Shown piece by piece: positions 7,396 to 16,299 of a DNA stretch of 44,843 bases. Numbering within the stretch: the stretch's first letter is position 1; the number at the start of each line of letters is the position of its first letter. The DNA lies in contig CAXUEY010000036.1 of assembly GCA_964250225.1 (NCBI GenBank), forward strand, positions 1 through 44,843, given 5' to 3'. Source of the stretch: Paraktedonobacter sp964250225. GTDB lineage: Bacteria; Chloroflexota; Ktedonobacteria; Ktedonobacterales; Ktedonobacteraceae. The notes beneath the pieces were generated by a model that made no database searches, was not told the DNA's origin, and saw only the letters and a program-made list of their open reading frames with translations. A program made the translations under genes and the position numbers.

Positions 7396-8730
7396 CTATA
7401 GTCCCCCTACGAAACGCCCCTTCACAAAGGTTCCTTTTGGATCAAATTGTTCTTTGAGACGCTGCATCAAACGGAAATTGGAGCCGGGTTCGCCCCAGAC
7501 GTTGACGCGGCGTTTGAGATCGACCGGGCAGCGTTCCACAACCAGGCTGCCACGCGCCTCCTGAGCCTGCTGGCGTAATTCAGCAATGGCCTCAACCAGG
7601 CGGGGAGTCGCGTCGCTCGGACGCAGCTCTATATACAGGATGCCATTTCCTGCGTGGGCAATCACGGCTGACTCCAATTCGTGGCGCTGACAAATCGTCG
7701 TCAGTTTTTGCAAATAGTGCGCAAGATGCGAGACGAGGATGGCGGCTTTACAGGTCACTGAGCCTCGCAAATGCTCGCGGACCGCGTTCCAGAACCGTGT
7801 CTGCTCGTCCCCGGCCAGGTCATCGCCCAATAACGCGTTATGCGTGCGCGCGATCAGGCGTGCCTCGTCGATCTGGCGTTCGATGGTGGTCAGGCTGCCT
7901 TCAAAATCGAGGGCCAGGGTATACCCATTGGTGGGCAGACTCATGCCAAAGAAATCGCTGATATCACTGGCCGCTCCGCTATCGATCAGTTCCATTGCAC
8001 TTGGGGTGAGCAGCGAACTCTGGATCGCAAGCACTGTTTGCATGATATCCTGGCAGTTTGCGAAGGTCAGCAGCAGGGTACGCTCGTTAGCGGGGATAGG
8101 TTGGAGCTTGAAGTTCGCCTCGACAATCACGCCCAGCGTGCCCAGAGAGCCGATATAGAGTTTATTGAGATCGTAGCCAGCGACATTTTTCACGACGCGT
8201 CCACCACTACGGGCGATTTCGCCGTTAGCCTGTACCACCTGTAGACCGATGACCAGGTCGCGCGCCGTGCCATAGCGCAGACGCTTGGGTCCGCTGGCGT
8301 TCGAGGCCAGGATGCCGCCGATAGTGGTCTGAGCCGCGTCCGGGGGGTCGAGGGACAGCCACTGGCCTTTCGTCGCCAGGTGCGCCTGAAGGTCCGCCAG
8401 GGTGATTCCCGCTTCGACCTGACAGGTCAGATCAGGGGCCTCGTGTTCGCGCAGTTGGGTGAGCTGACCGGTTTCGATCAGCACATCAAATGGCTCAGGG
8501 ATAGCGCCCACGTACATACGCGAGCCACCGCCGCGCGCCAGCGTGCTCAGCCCATGCTGGTTAGCAAGCTGGAGTATGCTGGCTATCTCTTGTGCATTTC
8601 CCGGCGTCACCACCAGGCGTGGCAGCAACCCATCTACTGCATAAGTGCGCAGAGCGGCAGGATCATGCGTGATCTGCTCGCCAGAAATATGTTGCTGAAC
8701 CTCACGTATAAAGTTTTCGATCTCAATCAT
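7396..8730 (-). CDS. glcE: Glycolate oxidase FAD-binding subunit GlcE
   Basis: A 444-residue FAD_binding_4 protein (PCMH fold). The pyrophosphate-binding region ARGGGSRMYVG lies near residues 64-75, and TTIGGILASNASGPKRLRYG, RDLVIGLQVV and RVVKNVAGYDLNKLYIGSLGTLGVI follow in the usual GlcE order. GlcE is the second flavin subunit of the GlcDEF membrane-associated glycolate dehydrogenase. It is longer than the roughly 350 residues of E. coli GlcE because it keeps a fuller C-terminal cap domain ending in PVDLKRRVNVWG and the FDPKGTFVKGRF motif. It lies 69 nt after glcD, with GGAGG about 10 nt before ATG 8730. Confidence 0.88.
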   Translation of the reverse strand: MIEIENFIREVQQHISGEQITHDPAALRTYAVDGLLPRLVVTPGNAQEIASILQLANQHGLSTLARGGGSRMYVGAIPEPFDVLIETGQLTQLREHEAPDLTCQVEAGITLADLQAHLATKGQWLSLDPPDAAQTTIGGILASNASGPKRLRYGTARDLVIGLQVVQANGEIARSGGRVVKNVAGYDLNKLYIGSLGTLGVIVEANFKLQPIPANERTLLLTFANCQDIMQTVLAIQSSLLTPSAMELIDSGAASDISDFFGMSLPTNGYTLALDFEGSLTTIERQIDEARLIARTHNALLGDDLAGDEQTRFWNAVREHLRGSVTCKAAILVSHLAHYLQKLTTICQRHELESAVIAHAGNGILYIELRPSDATPRLVEAIAELRQQAQEARGSLVVERCPVDLKRRVNVWGEPGSNFRLMQRLKEQFDPKGTFVKGRFVGGL

Positions 8731-8799
8731 CAGAAACTACGCCTCCAGTACGTAGAGGATTTTTTATGCGACTTGCGCCCGGCACCCCCATCTTCCTGA

Positions 8800-10266
8800 T
8801 CATAACTGTTTGATCTCGGCGCAGCGTCCAGGTTGTGGGAAAAGTTTGCCCGGATTGAGTAATTGACCGGGATTCCAGGCCTCACGCACCTGTTGCATGA
8901 TACGCAGGTCGGTTGCGTTGAAGATCAGCGCCATCTCCTCCTGCTTCTCCATACCCACACCATGTTCGCCAGTGATCGAGCCGCCTGCTTCCGCGCAGAC
9001 CTGCAAGATCTCGTGTCCAGCCTGGCGCACGCGCTCCACCTCACCCGATATCTGCGAATCGAAGAGAATTAGCGGATGCAGGTTGCCATCGCCAGCGTGG
9101 AAGACATTGCCCACGCGTAGTCCGTAGTTCGCACAGATCTCGCTCACGCGGCGCAGGACATGGGGCAGGCGTGTACGCGGAACCACCCCATCCTGAACGT
9201 AAAATTCCGGACTGACGCGTCCCACGGCCCCGAAAGCGTTTTTGCGCCCGGCCCAGAAGCGGTAGCGTTCTTCTTCATTCGCGGCAATGCGTACCGAGCG
9301 GGCATGATGCTTCTCGCAGATCTGCACGATCTTCTCAACCTGCTCGCTCACATTTTCGGTCAGCCCTTCGGACTCCATCAAGAGCACCGCCTTCGCGTCC
9401 AGGGGATAGCCCGCGTGCGAATCGTCCTCAACTGCTTGCAGGATCATCTGATCCATCATCTCGATAGCCGAGGGGATCACGCCAGAGGAAATGATCTCGG
9501 AGACCGTATTAGTGGCGTCATCAATGTCATCGAAGATCGCAACCATCGTCTTGACGGCCTCAGAGAGATGGACCATTCTGACAATGATCTTCGTGATTAC
9601 GCAGAGCGTGCCCTCTGAGCCAGTAATCAGGCCGGTGAGGTCATAGCCTGGTATCTCTGGAGTCCAGCCGCCCACCTGGAGAATCTCGCCGTCAGCCGTC
9701 ACGATTTCCAGGCCCAGCACATGATTGGTGGTGACTCCATAGATCAGCGTATGCGGCCCGCCCGCGTTCTCACCAACGTTCCCCCCAATCGTGCAAGAGC
9801 GTTGACTGCTGGGATCGGGTACATAGTAGAAGCCAGCCGGGGTCAACTCGTTACTGAGATGTAGATTGACCAGGCCGGGCTGCACCACGGCGCGCAGGTT
9901 CTCATAATCCACTTCTAGAATCTGGTTCATGCGCGCGAACGCGATGACAATTCCGCCGTAGATAGGGATCGCGCCTCCGCTCAGGCCAGTGCCAGCGCCA
10001 CGAGGCACCACGGGAACATGGTGGCGCGCGGCAACCTTGACGACTCCCGCAACCTCCTCTGTACTGGCTGGCAGAACAACGATATCGGGTCTACTGCGCT
10101 CGATAGAGGCGTCATACTCGTAGAGCATCAGGTCGTAGGGCATATGCAGAACGTAACGTTCACCCAGCAGCTCGCTGAGTTCGCGTACAACCTGCGCCTT
10201 TGTTGTTTCAGAGATGCGCTCAAAGAGAGGCGATGGTACTGCTTGAGGAAGCTCTGCAATGCTCAT
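8800..10266 (-). CDS. glcD: Glycolate oxidase catalytic flavin subunit GlcD
   Basis: The 488-residue product begins at ATG 10266 (MSIAELPQ), with AAAGGA nine bases upstream; an earlier ATG at 10305 lacks a ribosome site. It has the FAD_binding_4 motif PRGAGTGLSGGA, the CTIGGNVGENAGG motif typical of GlcD and D-lactate dehydrogenases, ITGSEGTLCVIT, and the C-terminal VFHAGDGNLHPLI and GEHGVGMEK metal/substrate motifs. It catalyses oxidation of glycolate (or a related 2-hydroxy acid) with FAD. It is the first gene of the operon glcD-glcE-rlmM-glcF. D-lactate as a substrate cannot be excluded by sequence, but the companion subunits favour glycolate. Confidence 0.92.
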   Translation of the reverse strand: MSIAELPQAVPSPLFERISETTKAQVVRELSELLGERYVLHMPYDLMLYEYDASIERSRPDIVVLPASTEEVAGVVKVAARHHVPVVPRGAGTGLSGGAIPIYGGIVIAFARMNQILEVDYENLRAVVQPGLVNLHLSNELTPAGFYYVPDPSSQRSCTIGGNVGENAGGPHTLIYGVTTNHVLGLEIVTADGEILQVGGWTPEIPGYDLTGLITGSEGTLCVITKIIVRMVHLSEAVKTMVAIFDDIDDATNTVSEIISSGVIPSAIEMMDQMILQAVEDDSHAGYPLDAKAVLLMESEGLTENVSEQVEKIVQICEKHHARSVRIAANEEERYRFWAGRKNAFGAVGRVSPEFYVQDGVVPRTRLPHVLRRVSEICANYGLRVGNVFHAGDGNLHPLILFDSQISGEVERVRQAGHEILQVCAEAGGSITGEHGVGMEKQEEMALIFNATDLRIMQQVREAWNPGQLLNPGKLFPQPGRCAEIKQL

Positions 10267-10442
10267 GATTTCTGATCCTTTGGTAGCATGTGTGCTCAAA
10301 CTCATGTTGGGTACTGGTCAATTCTTCTTCTGTGAGCATCATACCATCTCAACGGAGCAATTGGAAGCACTTGCACTGCTCCAGGCCAATTCTGACTACT
10401 CATCTGACCCTTCTCGCGCATCACATCACGCGGGACCACGGG

Positions 10443-11453
10443 TCAGGAGGAGCGGAAGAGGCGCCAGCATCCTGCCAGCATGCTACCGAACAACAGAAAC
10501 AACGCGACAAGTAGCACGATATGCCAGACATCTAGAGGCGTGTTGGGCGCAGATGGCGGGCCTTGTCCGGCTAGAGACATCGTACCTGTGCCAGGTGTTG
10601 TCGAGGATGTGGTGACGCTAGAGGGCAACTGGAGCTGGTTCCCCGCGGGTTGTGTGCCGCTGTTGCCTGGTTGGTCTCCTCCAGCGCCTCCTGCTGAGCT
10701 AGAGCCAGGGCCAGATCCCCTGCCCGGTTTCGGCACTTTCGTTGGTTTGGGCGTGTTTGTTGCTCTGGGTATTTTTGTTGGCGTTGCGGTAACCGGCTGG
10801 CCGGAAGCGTTATTGCTAGCGTCGATAGTGGGTGCTCCTACAAGCTGCCAGTTCGCTGAACCATCTGGCACGCGCGCGTAGGACTGGTCTGGCAGGAGCA
10901 GAGGGGTGTTAGCCTGATCAACGATGCTGTTCGTGCTGGCAAACGCGAGCACGACATTCCACGCAGGTGGTGGGGCTACTGAATTCCCTTCCAGTGGGAA
11001 AACCACGAGAAACCCTCCTGCAGCAATGGCCGAGCCAAAGGGAAGGAGATACCAGTTGCTGCCACCATCCAGAGAGATCTCAGTATGGACTGCATACAGA
11101 TCGAGCGCCTGACTTTGTGGATTATACAATTCAATCCAGCTATCCATACTCGCTGAAACGCTGTTAGGTGGATCTGCACAGTTCCAGTTGGTTTTGGGAT
11201 TGGAAAGCACCTCATTGATCCACACGCTGCCCGGAGTGGAAGGAGGTGGTATGGGCGTGCCAGCAACTGGCGGAGGGGTATTGGGCGCGCACCCATGCCC
11301 GGCAACCGTGGCTTGCGGGTGCGTCGCATACGCGGGCAGGTTCAGGAGCGCGAGAGAAGAGGAGAGGAGAGAGACAACGATTGCCAGAGCAAGAGAGAGC
11401 ATGCGTAATTGCGGTTGTGACGAACGCTTGAGGACAGGGTAATTTTTCCACAT
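10443..11453 (-). CDS. Surface-anchored lamin-tail-domain (LTD) protein
   Basis: ATG 11453 (MWKNYP) follows GAGG by six bases; the frame is open further upstream but without a ribosome site. The product of 336 residues has a signal peptide (LSLALAIVVSLLSSSLALLNLPAYA), then a beta-sandwich region with the lamin-tail signature WINEVLSNP..., SWIELYNPQSQALDL, LPFGSAIAAGGFLVVF and DQSYARVPDGSANW. A T/P/K-rich and G/S/A-rich linker follows, and a C-terminal membrane helix (IVLLVALFLLFGSMLAG) with a basic tail. Bacterial LTD proteins are extracellular; the ligand is generally unknown. The architecture suggests a wall- or membrane-attached stalked domain. Confidence 0.8.
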   Translation of the reverse strand: MWKNYPVLKRSSQPQLRMLSLALAIVVSLLSSSLALLNLPAYATHPQATVAGHGCAPNTPPPVAGTPIPPPSTPGSVWINEVLSNPKTNWNCADPPNSVSASMDSWIELYNPQSQALDLYAVHTEISLDGGSNWYLLPFGSAIAAGGFLVVFPLEGNSVAPPPAWNVVLAFASTNSIVDQANTPLLLPDQSYARVPDGSANWQLVGAPTIDASNNASGQPVTATPTKIPRATNTPKPTKVPKPGRGSGPGSSSAGGAGGDQPGNSGTQPAGNQLQLPSSVTTSSTTPGTGTMSLAGQGPPSAPNTPLDVWHIVLLVALFLLFGSMLAGCWRLFRSS

Positions 11454-11598
11454 ACATTTCCTCACTACTAACCCGAACAATTGGGCACTTCTTTTGTATG
11501 GACATAAATCAACGCACATTCTGCGAATAAACCCTATAATTGGTGGCTGGGCCGCTATAATCGTTTCCCATAGCCACTCTACCATCCTGATTAGCTAT

Positions 11599-11627
11599 AC
11601 TATACGTGTCCATATCTAAATTATCAA
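11599..11627 (-). promoter_or_regulatory. Sigma-70-type promoter of the LTD gene
   Basis: Minus strand TTGATA, 17-nt spacer, TATAGT. The -10 is about 145 nt before the LTD start codon, so the mRNA would carry a long leader. Confidence 0.6.
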
Positions 11628-11713
11628 GCTTTTGGAAGAAAATAGGTAATTTGGATGGAAGGGTATATATCTATAAAATTCAATATATTTGGCGAAAGGA
11701 AGAGAATAGCGAC

Positions 11714-11773
11714 TGCCAGGAACAGAGGAACGCCCAGAGTCATTTGTCTCTGGGCGTTCCTCTGTTCCTGGCA
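11714..11773 (-). terminator. Very long perfect hairpin (26-bp stem) after the yggT-like gene
   Basis: Bases 11714-11739 pair perfectly with 11748-11773, with an 8-nt loop. It begins 14 nt after the stop of the minus-strand yggT-like gene. There is no T run after it on the minus strand, so it is either an atypical terminator or a transcript-stabilising hairpin. Confidence 0.65.
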
Positions 11774-11787
11774 TAGGTGTTGTCTGT

Positions 11788-12348
11788 TTAACGGCTGCGC
11801 CGCGTGGAGGAGACCTCCTGGCGGCTCTGATAGACAGGAGCGAAGAGGACGCGGGCCAGGGCGACAAGTCCCCAACCGATCAAGGCATAGATCAGCATCG
11901 CGACCAGGGTGGAAAGCTCAAAGACGCTACGTGTGCCCAGTGCCTGATCGTTAAAGATTCCATTAAAGGGTCCCACAAATCCATGACTGAGGTTGTAGAG
12001 GAAGGTAACAAAATCGCTGGACATGCTGGCCCCAAGCAGACGGAAGATAAAGCGCAGGCCCAGAATGACTTCTAGCACACCCAGGATGAAGTAAATAACT
12101 CCCCTGGTCCAATTGCGCATATTCGCTCGCGCGAGATTTTTGTTCTCGTACATCTCTACCTGATTTTCAACTCGGTTTCCTGATGTATCGACATAGTTCT
12201 CGCGACGGCTTTCCATCGAGGCTCCTCCTGCGTTGACTGATTGTGCTGCCATATTATTGGCAACCGTTGGCGCTGAATAGGCAGGATCTGACGGCTGTGA
12301 GTAACCCTGCCCCTGCGGATCGTTAGGTGGATAGAATTGATTAGACAT
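11788..12348 (-). CDS. YggT family membrane protein
   Basis: A 186-residue protein. The first 75 residues are polar and rich in Q, P, S and N. Then come two hydrophobic blocks, VIYFILGVLEVILGLRFIFRLLGA and LSTLVAMLIYALIGWGLVALARVL, separated by the YggT-like segment LYNLSHGFVGPFNGIF. YggT proteins are small inner-membrane proteins sometimes linked to osmotic shock protection and to cell-division gene clusters; their biochemical role is unknown. The N-terminal polar extension is not part of typical YggT. A basic tail (STRRSR) ends the protein. Confidence 0.75.
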   Translation of the reverse strand: MSNQFYPPNDPQGQGYSQPSDPAYSAPTVANNMAAQSVNAGGASMESRRENYVDTSGNRVENQVEMYENKNLARANMRNWTRGVIYFILGVLEVILGLRFIFRLLGASMSSDFVTFLYNLSHGFVGPFNGIFNDQALGTRSVFELSTLVAMLIYALIGWGLVALARVLFAPVYQSRQEVSSTRRSR

Positions 12349-12718
12349 TGTTTGTATCTCCTTAGGACAGATTAGATGTGCAACGTTTTTTCAGCTTGCA
12401 TGCATATGATCGTGCCAAAGATTGCTTTATTTTCCATTGTATGCGCTACCGTATGCACACTTTTTAGATAGGCACAAGGTATCTGTCTTTTGTAACACGC
12501 ATATTAAGGTGAAAAAGTGACACTCCTGGAGATAACGCCGTGTGAAGAGGCGGCAAGCGGAGACAAAGGTGTTATAGAAAGCAGGCGTATATATCGTGGG
12601 CAGTGTATGAAGTGCGCTTTGCTGCTCTTCCAGAACGCCAACAAACGGTTTTGTGCATCCATGTTTTTCTATGAAAAAGAAAGAAAACATGGATGCACAT
12701 CTCTCGGCGAGTTGTGGA
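12349..12718. other. Intergenic region, no supported gene
   Basis: This 370-nt stretch lies between the small membrane-protein gene and the yggT-like gene, both minus strand. It contains the 16-bp hairpin at 12652-12699. Frames in it are low-complexity or unconserved in appearance. Confidence 0.5.
12652..12699 (-). terminator. Hairpin with 16-bp perfect stem after the rsfS operon
   Basis: TGTGCATCCATGTTTT (12652-12667) pairs perfectly with 12684-12699; the loop of 16 nt is purine-rich. It lies 20 nt after the stop of the small membrane-protein gene. No clear T run follows on the minus strand. Confidence 0.55.
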
Positions 12719-12895
12719 TTATTGGGAGAGGTATTCTACGGGGATGCGGCCCCGGCTTCGTTCTTGCAGTGCGCGGCGTAAGGCACTGGCGCTACTCTCT
12801 CCAAGCGTAAAGGCGATCACGGAACCGATGATCAGGCCACCGATGCCGCCGAGCAGAATGCCACTGAGAAAGAGTCGATTACGCAAAAATGTCAT
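12719..12895 (-). CDS. Small single-pass or hairpin membrane protein
   Basis: ATG 12895 (MTFLRNRL) is preceded by AAGGTGG with a six-base spacer, which supports a real gene. The 58-residue product has one glycine-rich hydrophobic segment (LSGILLGGIGGLIIGSVIAFTLG) and a basic C-terminal helix (ALRRALQERSRGR). It follows rsfS by 24 nt and is probably cotranscribed. GG-repeat helices like this are seen in small YtxH-like or glycine-zipper proteins; I do not recognise a specific family. Confidence 0.55.
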   Translation of the reverse strand: MTFLRNRLFLSGILLGGIGGLIIGSVIAFTLGESSASALRRALQERSRGRIPVEYLSQ

Positions 12896-12918
12896 CGTTG
12901 ACCACCTTTTCTGCTGAA

Positions 12919-13278
12919 TCATTGTAGGTATACCACCGTCTTCGCGCCGCTCCAGAGTCGCTCCAGATCGTAGTATTCGCGTTCTTTAGGTCCCAGGATA
13001 TGCGCAACAATATCGCCAAAATCAAGCAGAATCCAGCCTGTGTCCGCGTCTCCCTCGCGATGGAGCAAGAGAGCGCCTTGTTTGCTGAGTTGTTCATCGA
13101 TAGCCTCAGCGATGGCCTGGATCTGACGGCGATTGCTTCCACTACAGATCACAAAGTAATCTGCGAACGTTGTGACCTCGCGGATATCCAGAAGCAGGAC
13201 ATCCGAGGCTTTTTTGTCAGATGCGGCATCCACGGCGGAGCGCGCTAACTGACCGGGATCGAGCAATACTCCTTCCAC
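12919..13278 (-). CDS. rsfS: Ribosomal silencing factor RsfS
   Basis: A 119-residue protein starting with GTG 13278, chosen because GAGGAG lies five bases upstream; the frame stays open to ATG 13329 but without a ribosome site. It has the RsfS/Iojap pattern: AVDAASDKKASDVLLLDIREVTTFADYFVICSG, RQIQAIAEAI, GWILLDFGDIVAHIL and the aromatic YYDLERLWSGA. RsfS binds uL14 on the large ribosomal subunit and blocks subunit joining under starvation. A good promoter lies at 13435-13463. Confidence 0.92.
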   Translation of the reverse strand: MEGVLLDPGQLARSAVDAASDKKASDVLLLDIREVTTFADYFVICSGSNRRQIQAIAEAIDEQLSKQGALLLHREGDADTGWILLDFGDIVAHILGPKEREYYDLERLWSGAKTVVYLQ

Positions 13279-13434
13279 AATCACTCCTCGTCTGTGTATA
13301 TTCCAGCCCTGGCAGGTTGTTTCTTGCACCTGGAGGCATGGAAAAGGACTATGTCATGCATTATAACACGCGCTGACAAATTTGAAAGACGCCGGATAGC
13401 CCTCTAATCAGTGGTTTTCCGCTTCGACACGAAA

Positions 13435-13463
13435 ATTATAACACAGGTATTCTATGGGATCAA
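13435..13463 (-). promoter_or_regulatory. Sigma-70-type promoter upstream of rsfS
   Basis: Minus strand TTGATC, 17-nt spacer, TATAAT. A second TATAAT-like box lies at 13360-13365 without a clear -35. Either could drive rsfS and the small membrane-protein gene. Confidence 0.6.
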
Positions 13464-13550
13464 TAGAGGCGTTACTGCCGTCAAATCTGCGCGCTTTTTA
13501 GCGGCGTTGCACTATTTGCCGTTGCCAGATCGGAAGGAAGAATTTGATGA

Positions 13551-14285
13551 CTACAAAGGCTGATCAAAATGTACCGGCCTCTCTAACAGCCAGGAGAGAT
13601 CAGTGCCGGGCACGACCTCTTGCGGCTCGGCATCACGAGTGAAGAGGCGCGCGCCGGTGATGCCCCCCAGCAGCAGTGCGGGGCCGCGCCGACGCAGCCA
13701 GCAGCCTTCGCGCATTCCCAGGACTGGCACATCATTCTCTTCCAGAAACTCCTCAATACGTTGCTCGCGCGTCTCTCCGCGATGGGTCGAGTTCGGGTCG
13801 GGGTCGAGATAGTGCGCGTTGATCTGGAAAGGGATCAGGCCGCACGCTGCAAACGAGACCGGCTGGACGATGGGCATGTCATTGGTCGTGCGCAGACTGG
13901 GGCAGGCCATGTTTGTGCCCGCGCTCGACCCCATGTATTGCAGCTCGCCAGCCTCCACGCGTGCGCGTACAATGCTCAGCAAATCGTGCTCTTGCAGCGT
14001 TTTGAGCAGACGAAAACTGTTGCCGCCACCCACATAGAGCACGCGAGCCTCCGCGACTGCCTGACGGGGATCGGCGCCCGTATGCACACCCCTGACCGTC
14101 ACGCCGAGCGGGGCTAGCACTTCTTGCGTCCCGGCCGTGTAGTGATCGTGGTTGGCCAGGGCATAGGGCACAAAATGGACGAGCCGTTCCTCGCCCAGGA
14201 ATCCTTTCACTACGTCCAGCGCGTATTCCAGCGGTTGCATGCCATGTACTGCTGAACTACTCAGCAAAAGCAGGTTATTTTTCAT
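13551..14285 (-). CDS. pepE: Peptidase E-like serine dipeptidase (family S51)
   Basis: ATG 14285 (MKNNLLLL) follows GAGGTGA by eight bases. The 244-residue product has the S51 signature: YVGGGNSFRLL, the nucleophile elbow YMGSSAGTNMA with the catalytic Ser, and a downstream His in QINAHYLDP. Peptidase E hydrolyses Asp-X dipeptides. The protein is slightly longer than the 229 residues of the Salmonella enzyme. It ends before rsfS's promoter region and starts 39 nt after the upstream membrane-protein stop. Confidence 0.88.
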   Translation of the reverse strand: MKNNLLLLSSSAVHGMQPLEYALDVVKGFLGEERLVHFVPYALANHDHYTAGTQEVLAPLGVTVRGVHTGADPRQAVAEARVLYVGGGNSFRLLKTLQEHDLLSIVRARVEAGELQYMGSSAGTNMACPSLRTTNDMPIVQPVSFAACGLIPFQINAHYLDPDPNSTHRGETREQRIEEFLEENDVPVLGMREGCWLRRRGPALLLGGITGARLFTRDAEPQEVVPGTDLSWLLERPVHFDQPL

Positions 14286-14323
14286 ACGATTACTCACCTC
14301 AATTCTGTCCAGATAGCTTTCCA

Positions 14324-15214
14324 TTACTTCACTTTTTCGCCCTGAATCATGCGCATACAACCCAGCACCAGGCAGAGTTGTACAACCTGAGCAAAAAAGA
14401 AATTATTGGCATTGCTGCCTATGGAGATACCAGGCCAGGTCACCTGCAAGAGAAAGAAGGTGTGCAGGGAGAGATTGACGGCCCCCATAGCCAGCAGGAG
14501 AATCGGAACCAGTCCGAAGAGAAAAGTCGGGCCGGGCTGCTTTTTCCAGCAGGATGGGCGGAACCACCAGAAAAGGCAACTGGCGATGAGAGCAGCGGTA
14601 GCCAGAGCATTCTCGGTGGTCAGGATACTGGCCTGAGGGGTCAGATAATAGGTGAGGGCTACCCCGGCGGCGGCCAGAACAGGGATGATGAAAAAAAGCC
14701 ATGTATCCCACGCGCTCAGAAGGATGTTTTTGCTGGATATGCCGATATATGCGCCCAATAGAGCCATACAGGTTGCTACGTTGAGATAGGATTGAAGCGG
14801 CGCACTGGGATGAAGCCCCTGGAGATGGAGGAAGATATTCAGCAGCATAAAGAGCGAGCAGATCCCGCCAAAAATGCTGCCAACGCGTATCCAGCGTGAA
14901 CGCGTCACGCAGCCCAGACCCAGCCAGCCGAGCGCGCCCAGGATCACCTGAGTGAGAATAATCCATTCTCCATGAAAGAGCGAGGCATACCAGCCCTGCG
15001 TCAGCAAACTCTCTGCGCTTAACCCCAGCACCAGAGTCAGCGTGAAGATCAGCAGGAACGTTGGAGTCCAGATGACTTTTGTGTGCTGCGTCTGGTCATC
15101 TCTGGCGTTGTCCTGTGCATTGGTGTTGGGTGCGCTCTGTTCTTCTGTGCGTGCCTCGACCTGGTTCTGATTGTGCTCATCGTTGGTTGCTGGTGGCATA
15201 ACACGTTCTGGCAT
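14324..15214 (-). CDS. Polytopic membrane protein of unknown function
   Basis: A 296-residue protein with a polar N-terminal 45 residues rich in N, Q, E and T, then about eight predicted membrane segments (for example FLLIFTLTLVLGLSAE, VILGALGWLGLGCV, IFGGICSLFMLLNIFL, LFFIIPVLAAAGVALTYYL, FLFGLVPILLLAMGAV). Ribosome-site evidence is weak (AGGGAA before ATG 15214). No transporter or enzyme motif is visible. It lies directly upstream of pepE on the same strand, so cotranscription is likely. Confidence 0.6.
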   Translation of the reverse strand: MPERVMPPATNDEHNQNQVEARTEEQSAPNTNAQDNARDDQTQHTKVIWTPTFLLIFTLTLVLGLSAESLLTQGWYASLFHGEWIILTQVILGALGWLGLGCVTRSRWIRVGSIFGGICSLFMLLNIFLHLQGLHPSAPLQSYLNVATCMALLGAYIGISSKNILLSAWDTWLFFIIPVLAAAGVALTYYLTPQASILTTENALATAALIASCLFWWFRPSCWKKQPGPTFLFGLVPILLLAMGAVNLSLHTFFLLQVTWPGISIGSNANNFFFAQVVQLCLVLGCMRMIQGEKVK

Positions 15215-15394
15215 GTCTGTTCCCTTGCTCTAAGCGTAGTGTGCCACTATTATAATTCGCCTATGCGTGATTGTGCAATCGGGCTGACCATTTGTTTTAT
15301 CCACTTCTGGAAGTCTCGCCAAATATTTGCTCGGTTGTTATATCCATCTGGCTGGTATGATACTATCTAAGCAATACAATAGCAGGAGTTCATT

Positions 15395-16150
15395 ATGTTC
15401 ACAACAAAGCAACGTGACCACGTGCGTAATTACATTCTGGAAATGGCGCGGAACGATTCACGAGTCACAGGAGGAGCACTCATCGGTTCTACTGTAGCGG
15501 GCACCGAGGATAACTGGTCCGATATTGATGTTACTTTCGGAATTGCCACTGGAAACGCGATTGAGACCGTTATTGCTGACTGGACACAGGTTCTTGAGCG
15601 TGAATTTAGTGTGATCGATCATTTTGACCTGCGCGCGGGTTCTAGTATCTACCGCGTGTTTCTTTTACCCAATGGTTTAGAGATCGATATATCAGTAACT
15701 CCTGAAGAAGAGTTCGGCGCACGCGGTGCATATTTCCGTACCCTCTTTGGCAGTGCTCAGCAAGTAAAAGCCACACCACCGCCAGATATCAGGCATATCA
15801 TCGGGCTGAGCTGGCACCACGTCTTTCACGCTCACTCGTGCATTGAGCGTCAGAAACTCTGGCAAGCCGAATACTGGATCAGTGAGATTCGCAATCACAC
15901 CCTGGCTCTTTCTTGTATCCGTCTGGGAGAGAGTTCAGTCCACCGACGCGGCGTCGATAAACTTCCCGCAGCCCTCACCAACCCGCTTGTAGATACGCTG
16001 GTACACTCACTCGATGAGCCGGAGTTGCGTCGGGCGCTCTCAGTAGCGACGATGTGTTTAATCACAGAGATAGAAAAATACGATACCTCGCTCTCTGCTC
16101 GCCTTAAACCACTCCTACAAGAATTCAGTGCTGCTCAGAGCGAGAGCTAG
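15395..16150 (+). CDS. Nucleotidyltransferase-domain protein (Pol beta superfamily)
   Basis: A 251-residue protein with the NTP_transf signature GGALIGSTVAGTEDNWSDIDVTF: GS near residue 32-33, the metal-binding D-x-D (DID) about 12 residues later, and a third acidic position in LEIDIS near residue 97. The helical C-terminal part (SWHHVFHAHSCIERQKLWQAEYWISEIRNHTLAL) resembles aminoglycoside or small-molecule adenylyltransferases more than minimal toxin nucleotidyltransferases. ATG 15395 follows CAGGAG. The substrate is unknown; no resistance claim can be made from sequence alone. Confidence 0.75.
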   Translation: MFTTKQRDHVRNYILEMARNDSRVTGGALIGSTVAGTEDNWSDIDVTFGIATGNAIETVIADWTQVLEREFSVIDHFDLRAGSSIYRVFLLPNGLEIDISVTPEEEFGARGAYFRTLFGSAQQVKATPPPDIRHIIGLSWHHVFHAHSCIERQKLWQAEYWISEIRNHTLALSCIRLGESSVHRRGVDKLPAALTNPLVDTLVHSLDEPELRRALSVATMCLITEIEKYDTSLSARLKPLLQEFSAAQSES

Positions 16151-16299
16151 AGGTAAGGAGCCGGAGCTTTTATCTATTAAATACAGGAAAAGAAATAGGG
16201 AACAGCATGCGTTGTGTGCTAGCAATTGCTCTGCTGATTGTGGTACAAATAGGATGAGTCAAAAAAATTTGTATCAGGAGAAAAAGGAGTATTTTACAT

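Larger units (their letters stand above)
11454..11787. other. Intergenic region between LTD gene and yggT-like gene
   Basis: This 334-nt A+T-rich stretch holds the promoter of the LTD gene (11599-11627) and the long hairpin at 11714-11773. No coding frame in it is convincing. Confidence 0.6.

Noticed and set aside
12427..12690. An 87-codon minus-strand frame between the small membrane protein and yggT-like genes
   Set aside because: It contains half of the hairpin at 12652-12699, has no ribosome site and reads like random translation.
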